Assembly (NCBI RefSeq): GCF_030997045.1
Contig: NZ_CP116899.1
Span: 310,001-374,000, forward strand
Direction: 5' to 3'
Length of the DNA: 64,000 bases
Origin: Microbulbifer sp. TB1203
GTDB lineage: Bacteria > Pseudomonadota > Gammaproteobacteria > Pseudomonadales > Cellvibrionaceae
Numbering within the stretch: position 1 is the first letter of the stretch; each line of letters begins with the position of its first letter. The position numbers were made by a program, and so were the translations under genes. The notes under the pieces were generated by a model. That model was not told the origin of the DNA and did not search any database. It saw only the letters and a list, made by a program, of their open reading frames with translations. Positions 26,275-34,800 of the stretch are shown here, in pieces.

Positions 26275-26340
26275 CATAACAGGGAGTAGGGGTCAAGTCT
26301 TGACATAACAGTTTTAACGTCTAGGCTTTTACCTATGAGT
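26254..26340 (+). repeat. Two tandem 28-bp repeats plus duplicated RAYT leader
   Basis: Identical 28-base units at 26254-26281 and 26283-26310, starting GGAGTAGGGGTCAAG and ending TTGACATAACA. The second runs on through GTTTTAACGTCTAGGCTTTT to ATGAG, i.e. a further copy of the RAYT leader and first codons, which then breaks off into another remnant. Confidence 0.92.
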
Positions 26341-26565
26341 TGACATGCAACACCCATGGTAGTGGTTGCCCATCGCCGCGTAGGCGCAGACGTGCAGGGC
26401 GAACACCTGGGCCAGTTGCAGCAACTTGTCTTCAATCCACTGGCGGCGATGTGCCCGGTACGCTCGGCCCGCCCATAAAGAAAGGTGCGGCGCACGCAGC
26501 GGGAAACACAGTGGTAGTAGGGGGGTGGCCTCGAGGGACAGCAGGTCTTTACGAGGTAGTCCCAT
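26334..26565 (-). pseudogene. Frameshifted fragment of a second, different RAYT
   Basis: Reading down from ATG 26565: MGLPRKDLLSLEATP, then a frame change gives YYHCVSRCVRRTFLYG, and back in the first frame RRQWIEDKLLQLAQVFAL, VCAYAAMGNHYH. This is the N-terminal half of a Y1/HUH transposase of another REP-transposase lineage, cut off just after the HUH motif. At least two frameshifts and a 3' truncation make it non-functional. Confidence 0.75.
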
Positions 26566-26879
26566 TTCTGGTTGTTCGTACAAGTGTTGAATAGCCAGTA
26601 TTTTTGCGTTGATGCGAAAGGATTTTAATGGGGTTGGCGTGAGATGCGCTTTGTTTCGTGGGTGTCCAGAATTAGTTCCCGCAGTGTCCAGGACTCCATG
26701 AGGATTCCCACTCCCCTGCCTCCCCACGGACCCGATCTCGTGAGGAGGAATCGAATTAGTTAGTTTCGTGGAGATATGCGCCAAAATGAGCCGCAAACTT
26801 GCCAGTTGAGTAAATCCTCATTCTCTGTCAGAGATGGAGCAGATACAATCATTGCCTTTCATCAAAAGGAGAATATCTG
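26566..26879. other. Leader between RAYT remnants and the three-gene operon
   Basis: About 310 bases without a gene. The left part is probably old RAYT flank (GTGTCCAGAATTAG and GTGTCCAGGACTCC at about 26663-26698). A weak promoter, TTCTCT-17-TACAAT at 26821-26849, and AAGGAG just before the 26880 ATG lead into the operon. Confidence 0.5.
26821..26849 (+). promoter_or_regulatory. Putative sigma-70 promoter of the three-gene operon
   Basis: -10 TACAAT at 26844-26849 (five of six) with a 17-base spacer to a poor -35 TTCTCT. About 30 bases ahead of the first ATG. Confidence 0.4.
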
Positions 26880-27395
26880 ATGATTGGCTTACGCCCACGG
26901 ATGCGTGATGAACTGGAACGGCACTATAACAAATTACGGCTCGATGCCCTAAACAGTGCTAATCAAGTGTTTGACGATCAAAGCATACGACTAAAATTGG
27001 TGGATAACAGCACCTATGCGGCGTTCAAGCAATGGGATAAACAGCCAGGTCGCATCAAGGATTGGGATTGGCCGATCACTTTGCAGGAATGGAAAATGAA
27101 ATTTCCTAAACGATTTGAAGCAGCAGCATGGAAGGATAACAAGCTCGCTGGTTTATCATTGGGCAGACCGACTTATGCGGGAACCGGCTTACGGCTCGAT
27201 TACATAGAAAAGGCCCCTGTGACTGACATTCGGCTCGTGGAAACCATGCTAGTGGCATTGACTGCCTATAGCACATTGCTGGGAGCAAATCACATAAAAA
27301 TTATGCATCCGGTTAATGCTGCGGTAAGAGATTACTATGTGAGCTTTGGATTTACATACATAAGTGGCCAGGATTGCTGTATCAGGAGGTTATGA
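26880..27395 (+). CDS. Unknown protein with GNAT-like C-terminal half (island gene 1)
   Basis: 171 residues. The second half looks like an acetyltransferase fold: KDNKLAGLSLGRPTYAGTGL as a beta-hairpin region, a helix VETMLVALTAYSTLLGANHI, then HPVNAAVRDYYVSFGFTY, which resembles the GNAT end pattern (P-x-N-x-A-x-x-x-Y-x-x-x-GF). The N-terminal part, ERHYNKLRLDALNSANQVF, is helical and unfamiliar. No classical acetyl-CoA P-loop (R/Q-x-x-G-x-G/A) is obvious. ATG 26880 has AAGGAG upstream. Base composition is clearly AT-richer than neighbouring core genes. First of three tightly packed genes between RAYT copies; function unknown. Confidence 0.75.
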   Translation: MIGLRPRMRDELERHYNKLRLDALNSANQVFDDQSIRLKLVDNSTYAAFKQWDKQPGRIKDWDWPITLQEWKMKFPKRFEAAAWKDNKLAGLSLGRPTYAGTGLRLDYIEKAPVTDIRLVETMLVALTAYSTLLGANHIKIMHPVNAAVRDYYVSFGFTYISGQDCCIRRL

Positions 27396-27396
27396 G

Positions 27397-27645
27397 ATGG
27401 CAAACATTAAAAAGATCAAAGACAAGCAGAATGAAAAGCTAAAAGGTAAGTCCGATAAGGAAAAAGCGCTGGCTGCTGCACGTCGTGCTATGCAAGAAAT
27501 GCGAAAGCATCGCGATATTAAAGAACCTGACCAGTTGGCCTCTGGAAGGTCCGACAAGGATGGCAACATGGTTATTGATGAGCTAACGCCAGATGAAGAA
27601 ATAGATATTGACGAGAGTAAACCCAAGGAAGCCAAAGATGACTGA
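27397..27645 (+). CDS. Small highly charged protein (island gene 2)
   Basis: 82 residues, not recognised. Lys-rich N-terminal half (ANIKKIKDKQNEKLKGKSDK), a helical stretch ALAAARRAMQEMRKH, then an acidic tail (DELTPDEEIDIDESKPKEAK). The ATG at 27397 is one base past the gene-1 stop with a perfect AGGAGG at 27384-27389 inside gene 1's end, so it is translationally coupled. The bipolar charge suggests nucleic-acid or protein binding, but that is inference. Confidence 0.7.
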   Translation: MANIKKIKDKQNEKLKGKSDKEKALAAARRAMQEMRKHRDIKEPDQLASGRSDKDGNMVIDELTPDEEIDIDESKPKEAKDD

Positions 27646-27808
27646 ACCTAAAAAACCAAAAACACTTTCCCAAGAAGAAAAGCAATATACGGTATTACCA
27701 AACGAAGTTGATCCTAGATCCTCGCCGTCGCAAGCGATGGTGGCAGCGTTGAAGGCAAGGGAAATAACAAGGAAAGCGCGACAAGAAATAGGGGGCAAGA
27801 CAAGATAG
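27638..27808 (+). CDS. Small basic protein (island gene 3)
   Basis: 56 residues starting MTEPKKPKTLSQEEKQYTVL and ending in the basic helix MVAALKAREITRKARQEIGG. The ATG overlaps the end of gene 2 by eight bases, indicating coupled translation. Not recognised. It ends 34 bases before the intact RAYT ATG, inside the decayed RAYT leader. Confidence 0.6.
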   Translation: MTEPKKPKTLSQEEKQYTVLPNEVDPRSSPSQAMVAALKAREITRKARQEIGGKTR

Positions 27809-27842
27809 AAAAATAGCAGTCTTAACGTCTAGGCTTTTATCC

Positions 27843-28820
27843 ATGAGCCGCCCCCTTAGACTGGAATTCCCCGGTGCCTGGTACCATGTGATGAACCGTG
27901 GCGTGGCGCGACAAACTATATTCCGTGATAGCGATTGCTATACGGCCTTTCTCGATACCCTTGCTGAAGCGCACAGGCGTTTCGATTTGCAAATCCACGC
28001 TTATTGCCTGATGGGCAATCACTATCATCTGCTCGTGCATACCCCTCGCGGCAATTTGAGCCGAGCCATGCGACATATCAACGGTGTCTATACTCAGCGT
28101 TTCAATCGACTGCACCGACGGGACGGCCCCTTGTTTCGCGGTCGCTACAAGGCCATTCTGGTGGATGCGGACAGTTACCTGTTGTCGCTGTCGCGCTACA
28201 TTCACCGCAATCCCATCGAAACGCGCAAGCCGCTCGTCGGCGAGTTGGAGGATTACCCCTGGTCCAGCTATCCGGCCTATCTCAACCGCGCATCGTTACC
28301 GGAGTGGTTATACCGGGATTTTGTCTATGGGGCCCTTGGCCGCCGCAATAAGTTCCGGGCGTACCGCGATTATGTGGAGCAAGGTGTAGACACAGATATG
28401 CGGGCTTTCTATCAGAGTCAGCGCCAAGCGCCGATTATGGGAGATGATTCCTTTCGTGCGCGCGTTTTGGGAGAGGCCGGGGAGATAAGCCGTGAAGTGC
28501 CCCGTTGCGAGCGAATGTTACAGGTTCCGGAGTCCAGTGACTCTTTGGTGGCTGTGGTGGCGGAGGCCTTTGATCTGGCGGTCGCCGATATCTATGGCCG
28601 CCCCGGGCGGGGCCGGGGCGCCTGGAATCCGGCGCGGGCGGTGGCAATGTGGCTTTGCCAGGAGAGGGCGGGGATGACATTGGCGGAGATAGGCCGGCTG
28701 TTTGGGGGAATTCACTATAGCGGGGTGAGCCAGGCTATCCGGCGCCTGAAAGGGCGTTTGGCTGAGGAAGGCGATGACCTGCAGGAGGTTAAGGTTGTGT
28801 TGTCAATGTTCAGTTCCTAG
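27843..28820 (+). CDS. REP-associated tyrosine transposase (RAYT), intact
   Basis: Single-strand DNA transposase of the Y1/HUH (IS200-like) superfamily that handles REP sequences. 325 residues: HUH motif H60-Y-H62 in MGNHYHLLVH, catalytic tyrosine Y119 in SRYIHRNP, then a C-terminal DnaA-type helix-turn-helix (DIYGRPGRGRGAWNPARAVA, then TLAEIGRLFGG..HYSGVSQAIRRLK). No insertion-sequence ends are visible, as expected for a domesticated single-copy RAYT. The window's many GTAG-led palindromes are its plausible substrates. Confidence 0.93.
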   Translation: MSRPLRLEFPGAWYHVMNRGVARQTIFRDSDCYTAFLDTLAEAHRRFDLQIHAYCLMGNHYHLLVHTPRGNLSRAMRHINGVYTQRFNRLHRRDGPLFRGRYKAILVDADSYLLSLSRYIHRNPIETRKPLVGELEDYPWSSYPAYLNRASLPEWLYRDFVYGALGRRNKFRAYRDYVEQGVDTDMRAFYQSQRQAPIMGDDSFRARVLGEAGEISREVPRCERMLQVPESSDSLVAVVAEAFDLAVADIYGRPGRGRGAWNPARAVAMWLCQERAGMTLAEIGRLFGGIHYSGVSQAIRRLKGRLAEEGDDLQEVKVVLSMFSS

Positions 28821-29040
28821 TGTGGTGTAAGGTACTAATTGTGTATATCAGAGCCCCCCAAATTGTTCATAATTAGGCGCCGCTCGCAGGGAACGAGTGC
28901 CCTATTCAAGAGCGGCAACGCGGCTGTGGGCCCTCTCTGGCAGGTGAAGAGGAGGGGGCTTCGGGCGGGCCGCTAAGCAGCCATCTGCGGCGTTGCATTT
29001 GCTTGACCCAGTCGTGAACGATTGCTGCACATGCCGGTTT
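28821..29040. other. Gap between RAYT and the DUF4143 ATPase
   Basis: 220 bases; no ORF, terminator or strong repeat seen. Confidence 0.5.
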
Positions 29041-30450
29041 TCAGGGGTGGGGATGCGTTCGATAGTCGAGATTTGCCGCCCCTTCCTGGACCAATTCCGG
29101 CAGCCGTTCTACCAGGTAGGGTGGCAGGGAAAGCAGACGGTAGCTGACTTCGAGGGTCTGCTGTGCCCTGCGGACCTGGGTTTGGATCGTCTGTTGTGAG
29201 GGTAGACCGGTATCGAACCGCACTGCCAGCGGTACGTCTTTTTCGCCCGCAAACTGGTGCAGGGATTTCAGGCTGCCGGCTGCGCCAGATTTGACCTCGA
29301 TGGGGAGTATCTGCCCATTCAATCCCAATACATAGTCGACTTCAGCGTTGGCGGCGCGGCCTTCCCGCAACCAGTAGGTCAATTCCCGATTGGGTGATGA
29401 AGAGAGGATGTCCTGCAGGTGTTGGCCGATAAATTGCTCGGCTATGGCACCTTCATTGATCAGCTGGGCGTCGGTCATTTGTGTGATTGCCTGCCAGTTC
29501 AGGCCGCAGATGGCGTTCATCAGGCCGACATCGAGAAAAATCAGTTTGTAGATTTTCTCTTCGGTGTCCGCTTGCAGTGGCAGGCCGCTGCAATGGCTGT
29601 GTACTACTTTCGACAAGACGCGGGCCATGCACAGAAGTTCGATATCCCCCTTGATGGTGGCACTCTTGTCCTGACTCGAGAACTGGCTGTATTTGACCTT
29701 TGTGCCCACGTTGCGGGCGGCGAAGTTGAACACGCTCTGAATACGGGAGAGATTTCTTGAGCCGATGTACTTCGGGAAATCCTCGCGATAGGTTTCAATG
29801 ATGGAGTTGTGTACTTCGCTCACATCTTTCAGCCGCCGGCTGTGGGCGTAGGTCTGCACGGCTTCGGGCATGCCGCCCACGAAATAGTAGGTTCGCAACA
29901 ACTCCAGCAGCCGTTTGTGAATGATGGGGTGGAGTTCCTCGCCGAGATGGAAGCGGCGGATGGTGTCGGACAGCCTGGTTTCCTCCAGCGCGTCCAGAAA
30001 TTCCGTGAAGGTCATGGGCCCCATATGCAGGTATTCGACCCGGCCCACAGGCATGGAGAACTGATGGTCGGACAGGGCGAATTCCAGCAAAGAGCCTGCG
30101 GCAATCAGGGGCAACTGAGGCATGTCTTCATAGAAATAGCGCAGTGCCGGTATTGCTTCCGGAACCGCCTGGATTTCATCCAGAAACAGGAGGGAGTCGG
30201 GAGCTATCGCGCCTGTGCGGGGCAGGGCTTCCAGTAGGTTTACCAGTAGGACTGGATCTTTGGTTGCAAAGACTGAGGAGAGGTCCGGGTGCCGCTCCAG
30301 GTTGATTTCCGCCAGGGGCCGGTTTTGCTGTTTCGCAAACAGTCTGATCAGGGTGGACTTGCCAACCTGCCTCGCGCCCCGCAGGACAATCGGTTTCCGG
30401 TTGGCCTTTTTGAGCCATTTTTCCAGTAAAATCAATTGCTTGCGATTCAT
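29041..30450 (-). CDS. AAA+ ATPase with DUF4143 C-terminal domain
   Basis: 469 residues from ATG 30450 (MNRKQLILLEKWLKK). Walker A GARQVGKST at 25-33, Walker B LLFLDEIQ at 87-94, sensor-like LIAAGSLLEFAL, then a winged-helix region and a C-terminal DUF4143 domain with REGRAANAEVDYVLGLNGQI followed by IEVKSG, a pattern like the PD-(D/E)xK nuclease core (E-x-D ... E-x-K). The family is widespread in accessory DNA; its biological role is unsettled. It stands alone here, next to RAYT debris and toxin-antitoxin remains. Confidence 0.9.
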   Translation of the reverse strand: MNRKQLILLEKWLKKANRKPIVLRGARQVGKSTLIRLFAKQQNRPLAEINLERHPDLSSVFATKDPVLLVNLLEALPRTGAIAPDSLLFLDEIQAVPEAIPALRYFYEDMPQLPLIAAGSLLEFALSDHQFSMPVGRVEYLHMGPMTFTEFLDALEETRLSDTIRRFHLGEELHPIIHKRLLELLRTYYFVGGMPEAVQTYAHSRRLKDVSEVHNSIIETYREDFPKYIGSRNLSRIQSVFNFAARNVGTKVKYSQFSSQDKSATIKGDIELLCMARVLSKVVHSHCSGLPLQADTEEKIYKLIFLDVGLMNAICGLNWQAITQMTDAQLINEGAIAEQFIGQHLQDILSSSPNRELTYWLREGRAANAEVDYVLGLNGQILPIEVKSGAAGSLKSLHQFAGEKDVPLAVRFDTGLPSQQTIQTQVRRAQQTLEVSYRLLSLPPYLVERLPELVQEGAANLDYRTHPHP

Positions 30451-31248
30451 TTTCAGGTCTTTTGGGCGAGTGGGGTGGCCCGATGATGGCAATTATTGGG
30501 TGTATTTTCAACAAGTAAGGTCTAAAAGAGGGGTATGTTTTGGAGGGGTCTGGTTGAAAATAGAGGTAAGATTCTGCATCGAATCTGCACTCCATCGATT
30601 TGCCATCGATTCTTCTGATGCCCCGGTCGGTGAGTTCGCCGATTGGCATGGCTCCGGTTCCGGGAGTCGCCTTATCCCTTATATGTGACCTTGTCAGGCG
30701 CCAGGTCCCCAGGCGCGGGGAGTTGCGCTCTCGACAGCAAGCAGGTTCCTACAGCGGCCTTTCGGCCGCGCCCTCTCCCCCAACCCCTCTCCCGCAAGCG
30801 GGAGAGGGGAGCGGACCGCGCTCATAGCGTGAGAGGGTGTTGACCCCCCACCGCAGGTCTCGGCCAGATCCCGCTGGGTCAGTCCCTGGCGCTTGCGGAT
30901 AGTCTTGTAGTGGCGCGCCTGCTCCGCTCGGCATTCGGCCAGCGCGACCTCGGTGGCCTCTATGTCCTGGCCGGTGAGGATGCCTTCGCCGCAGTGATCG
31001 CACCACTCGCCAGGCTGTTCCAGGTGATGCTCTGCCCGCGATAGGTGAAGGTCTCCGGCTTCCGTAGCGGTTTGGGGTACCGCGGCCGCACTGGGGGACC
31101 GTGCACGGGTTTGTTGCTCGCGGGGTGTGCTTTTCCAGGAAAAATGTGACCAAATATCGCCATCGGGTTTTGTTGTGAAGGGTGATTGGCGTATGGCGAG
31201 TGCAGGTATTATTCTTACCAAACTGGCAACGATCTGAGGTTTGTAAGA
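30451..31248. other. Repeat- and pseudogene-bearing gap before vapB
   Basis: About 800 bases without an intact gene. 30451-30700 shows nothing clear except ATCGATTTGCCATCGAT. At about 30770-30814 is the CTCTCCCGCAAGCGGGAGAG element (with CCCCAACCCCTCTC), which truncates an MqsA-like pseudogene at 30815-31102. The last 100 bases are AT-richer and probably hold the vapBC promoter. Confidence 0.6.
30815..31102 (-). pseudogene. MqsA-like antitoxin remnant
   Basis: Read on the minus strand across three frames: VPQCGRGT (a decayed CxxC zinc half), KPETFTYRGQSITW, then LEQPGEWCDHCGEGILTGQD with the second CxxC, the helix-turn-helix TIRKRQGLTQRDLAETCGGG, and after another frameshift GVNTLSRYERG. This is the MqsA/YgiT order. 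The 3' end runs into a repeat element. No MqsR toxin is present. Confidence 0.8.
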
Positions 31249-31458
31249 ATGACGGTGGCTACACTTTCCAGCAAGTTTCAACTTGGTATTCCCAAAGCTG
31301 TGCGCGAGGAGCTTGGGCTGAAGTCCGGGCAAAAGTTCACGGTTGTTGTCAAGGGCTCTGTGATTGAGCTGGTACCGGTACGATCCATGGATGAGATGCG
31401 AGGCCTGTTGCGTGGCGCCTCGACACTCGAAGTGCGTGACCGCCGGGATCGGTTCTGA
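31249..31458 (+). CDS. vapB: VapB-type AbrB/SpoVT antitoxin
   Basis: 69-residue swapped-hairpin AbrB protein: SSKFQLGIPKAVREELGLKS, then GQKFTVVVKGSVIELVPV. The C-terminal tail (MDEMRGLLRGASTLEVRDRR) should wrap the toxin. ATG 31249 has GAGG about 9 bases upstream; a longer frame from 31186 is unsupported. Its TGA overlaps the vapC ATG, so the pair is coupled and likely autoregulated. Confidence 0.9.
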   Translation: MTVATLSSKFQLGIPKAVREELGLKSGQKFTVVVKGSVIELVPVRSMDEMRGLLRGASTLEVRDRRDRF

Positions 31459-31859
31459 TGGTCGTGGTGGATACTTGCGGTTGGATAGAGTGGTTGACCG
31501 ACGGTGCTCTGGCGGAGAACTTCAAGCCTTGGCTCGCAGATACCGAACAGCTGTTGGTGCCAACTTCCATTCAGTTCGAGCTCTACAAATGGGTTAAGCG
31601 GGAGCGCGGAGAGGTCGCGGCATTGGAGACGGTGGCCTGGACGGAGCAGGGTAAGGTGGTTGCGCTGGATAGTAATATTGCCCTGCTGGCAGCGGATCTG
31701 GCTCTTCAACACCGGCTGTCTTTTGCCGATGCGATTATTTACGCTTCCGCGAGCCGCCATGGTGCGGAGTTGATAACGGCCGATGACCATTTTGAAGGGT
31801 TGCAGGGTGTTACTTTTTTCGATAAGCGAAAAAAATGCACTTACTCAGAGCTTCCATAG
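31458..31859 (+). CDS. vapC: VapC-type PIN-domain toxin
   Basis: 133-residue PIN ribonuclease. The acidic active-site residues are visible: D5 (VVVDTCGW), E41 (SIQFELYKW), D91 (LSFADAIIYA) and D109/D110 (LITADDHFEG). The ATG overlaps the vapB stop. An intact toxin-antitoxin pair placed directly before dnaE2 (convergent). Confidence 0.93.
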   Translation: MVVVDTCGWIEWLTDGALAENFKPWLADTEQLLVPTSIQFELYKWVKRERGEVAALETVAWTEQGKVVALDSNIALLAADLALQHRLSFADAIIYASASRHGAELITADDHFEGLQGVTFFDKRKKCTYSELP

Positions 31860-31873
31860 TATGTCAATAAATC

Positions 31874-34800
31874 TCAATGAAAACTCCTCACTTTCTGAAT
31901 TTCCCGCCAGGCCAGGCCGCGGATCTTCTTGCCGATCAAATGGATAACCGAATACTGGCTTTCTCCCCGGTCTTTATTGAGCTGTACCAATCCCTCAATC
32001 TCTAAGATATTTCCCCGCTGTATCTCCCGGCGATAGCGTTGCTGCACTTTATCCCACACCACCACGTTAACCACTCCGGTTTCATCCTCCAGGGTCAGAA
32101 ATAAAACTCCGGAAGCACTGCCGGGCCTCTGCCTGCAGGTCACCAGGCCGAGAACCTGTACCTGTTGGCCATCGGTGCAGTCTTTCAGTTGTGCGGCAGT
32201 CAGATGGTTGCGGTAGTGGTCCCGTCGGCGCAGCAGGGCGATGGGGTGTTCTCGGAGGGTGAGACCGGTGCTGGTGTAGTCGCTGTAGCTGTTGTCTTCC
32301 TGGGAGTTGCCCGGGTGGTAGCCGGGGGTGGTGCGGTCGGTTATTTCGCCGTTCAGGGATTGCCAGGTGTTCAGGTAGCGGTTGTCCGAGAGGCTGCTGA
32401 GGGCGTTGGCGGTGGCCAGGGCGGCGAGTTGGTCGGTGGGCAGGTGGGTGCGTTCGCGGAACTGGGGTTGGGAGTGAAAGCCCTGTTCTGCCCGGATTTT
32501 GCAGATGGTGATTGCGGTTTGTTCGTTTAGGCCTTTGATCAGGCGCATGCCCAGGCGGAGTGCTGGGGGGCTGGATTCCGGCCTTCGCCGGAATGACGGG
32601 TGAGAAGTTGGTAGAGCCTGGGAGGGTTCTTGTATTTCGAGGTATTCGGCTTGGGTTGATCGCGGCCATGGGCCGCTCTTACAGGGGAGGGCCCTCTCCC
32701 CCAACTCCTCTCCCACAAGTGGGAGAGGAGAGTAGAGTTCCAGGCGGTGGTCCCAGTGGCTGTGGAGGACGTCGATGGGGAGAACTTTTACGTTGTGGCG
32801 CTGGGCATCGTAGACCAGTTGGGCGGGGGCGTAGAAGCCCATGGGCTGGCTGTTGAGCAGGCCGCAGTAGAAGGCTGCGGGATGATGATATTTGACCCAG
32901 GCGGAGAAGTAGGCCAGCAGGGCGAAGCTGGCGGAGTGGGACTCGGGGAAGCCGTAGGAGCCGAAGCCTTTCATCTGGTTGAATAGTTGTTCGGCAAACT
33001 CCGCTTCGTAGCCATTTTTCAGCATGCCCTGAATCAGTTTGTCCTTGAATCTGAGCAGGTTGCCGTTTTTGCCCCAACTGGCCATGGCCCGGCGCAGTTC
33101 GTCGGCCTCGCCGCCGCTGAAGCCGGCGGCGACCATGGATAGCTGGATGACCTGTTCCTGGAAAATCGGCACGCCCAGCGTGCGGTTGAGTACCGGTTCC
33201 AAATTTGAGTGCGGATAGACAACCGGTTCCAGCTTCTGCTTGCGACGGAGGTAGGGGTGCACCATGCCGCCCTGTATCGGCCCGGGTCGGACTATGGCGA
33301 CTTCGATAACCAGTTCGTAGAACCTGCGCGGCTGCAGCCGGGGCAGCATGCTCATCTGCGCTCGGGATTCCACCTGGAAGACGCCGACGGTGTCGGCCTG
33401 GCAGAGCATTTCGTAGACTTCGGGATCTTCGCGGGGAATATCCTGCAGCCTGAGTTTGGGGCCGTAGAGGGCGATATAGCTCAGGGATTTGCGCAGGGCG
33501 GTGAGCATGCCCAGGGCGAGGATATCCACCTTCATCAGTTTCAGGTCTTCGATATCCTCTTTGTCCCACTGCACGATGGTGCGGTCTTCCATGGCGGCAT
33601 TTTCGATGGGCACCAGGGTGTGCAGCGGCTGTTCGGTAATCACGAAGCCGCCCACATGTTGGGACAGGTGACGGGGGAAGCCGTAAATCTGTTGCAGCAG
33701 TTTCGGCAGCATTTTGCCCGCGGTGCTATCGGGGTCTATACCGGCTTTTTGTATCTGCTGTGGAAAGTCTTCCAGTTTGTCCCACCAAGCGCGCTCCGCT
33801 TGCAGCCGCTCGATGGTGGCGGCGCCGATGCCCAGGGCTTTGCCGATATCCCGCAGGGCGCTCTTGAAGCGGTAGCTGATCTTGGTGGCGGCGAGGCCGG
33901 CGCGGTGGCGGCCGTATTTTCCGTAGACGTACTGGATCACCTCTTCGCGCCTTTCGTGCTCGAAGTCCACATCGATATCCGGCGGTTCGTTGCGCTCGCG
34001 GGAGATAAAGCGCTCGAACAGCAGCTCGATCTTTTCCGGGTCCACCTCGGTGATAAACAGGCAGTAGCAGACCACGGAGTTGGCGGCGGAGCCGCGGCCC
34101 TGGTGGAGGATATGCTGATTGCGGGCGTACTGGACTATATCGTAGATGGTGAGAAAGTAATGTTCGTAGTGGAGTTCGGTGATGATTCCGAGCTCTTTTT
34201 CTATCTGTTTGGCGATTTTCTCCGGGGTGCCTCCCGGCCAGCGTTTTGCGGCGCCTTCCAGTACCAGTTCGCGCAGATAATCGCTGGCATTTTTTCCAGC
34301 GGGCAGAACTTCGGAAGGGTACTGATAGCACAGTTCGCCGAGATTGAAATGACAGCAGTCGGCGATGGCGAGGGTGCTCTCTATGGCCCCCCTGGGATAG
34401 AGGGCTGCGATATCGCTCAGTGGGCGCAGGTAGCGCTCGGCATTTTGTTCCAGCCGGTAGCCCAGCTGTTCCAGGGTGCAGTTGTGGTAATTCGCATTGA
34501 GTACATCCTGGAGGGGTTTGCGGCTGCGGCAGTGCATCAGCACTGCGTTGGTGGCTACCAGTGGCAGTTGTTCCTGTTGTGCAAACTGCATCAGGTCCAG
34601 GATTTTCTGGTTCTGGTGGCCGCCCAGTGGGTTGTTGAGGGCGATATAGAGCCGGTTGGCAAAATGCCGCTTTAGCTCTTCGGGGATAAATAGCGCTTTT
34701 CCTCCCTGTGGAATCCAGATAGCGATAGTTTCCCGACACAGGTCCAGCAGGTCCTGCAAGTGGGTTTGGTATTGCCCTTTCTCCGCGCGCAGGCGGGAGG

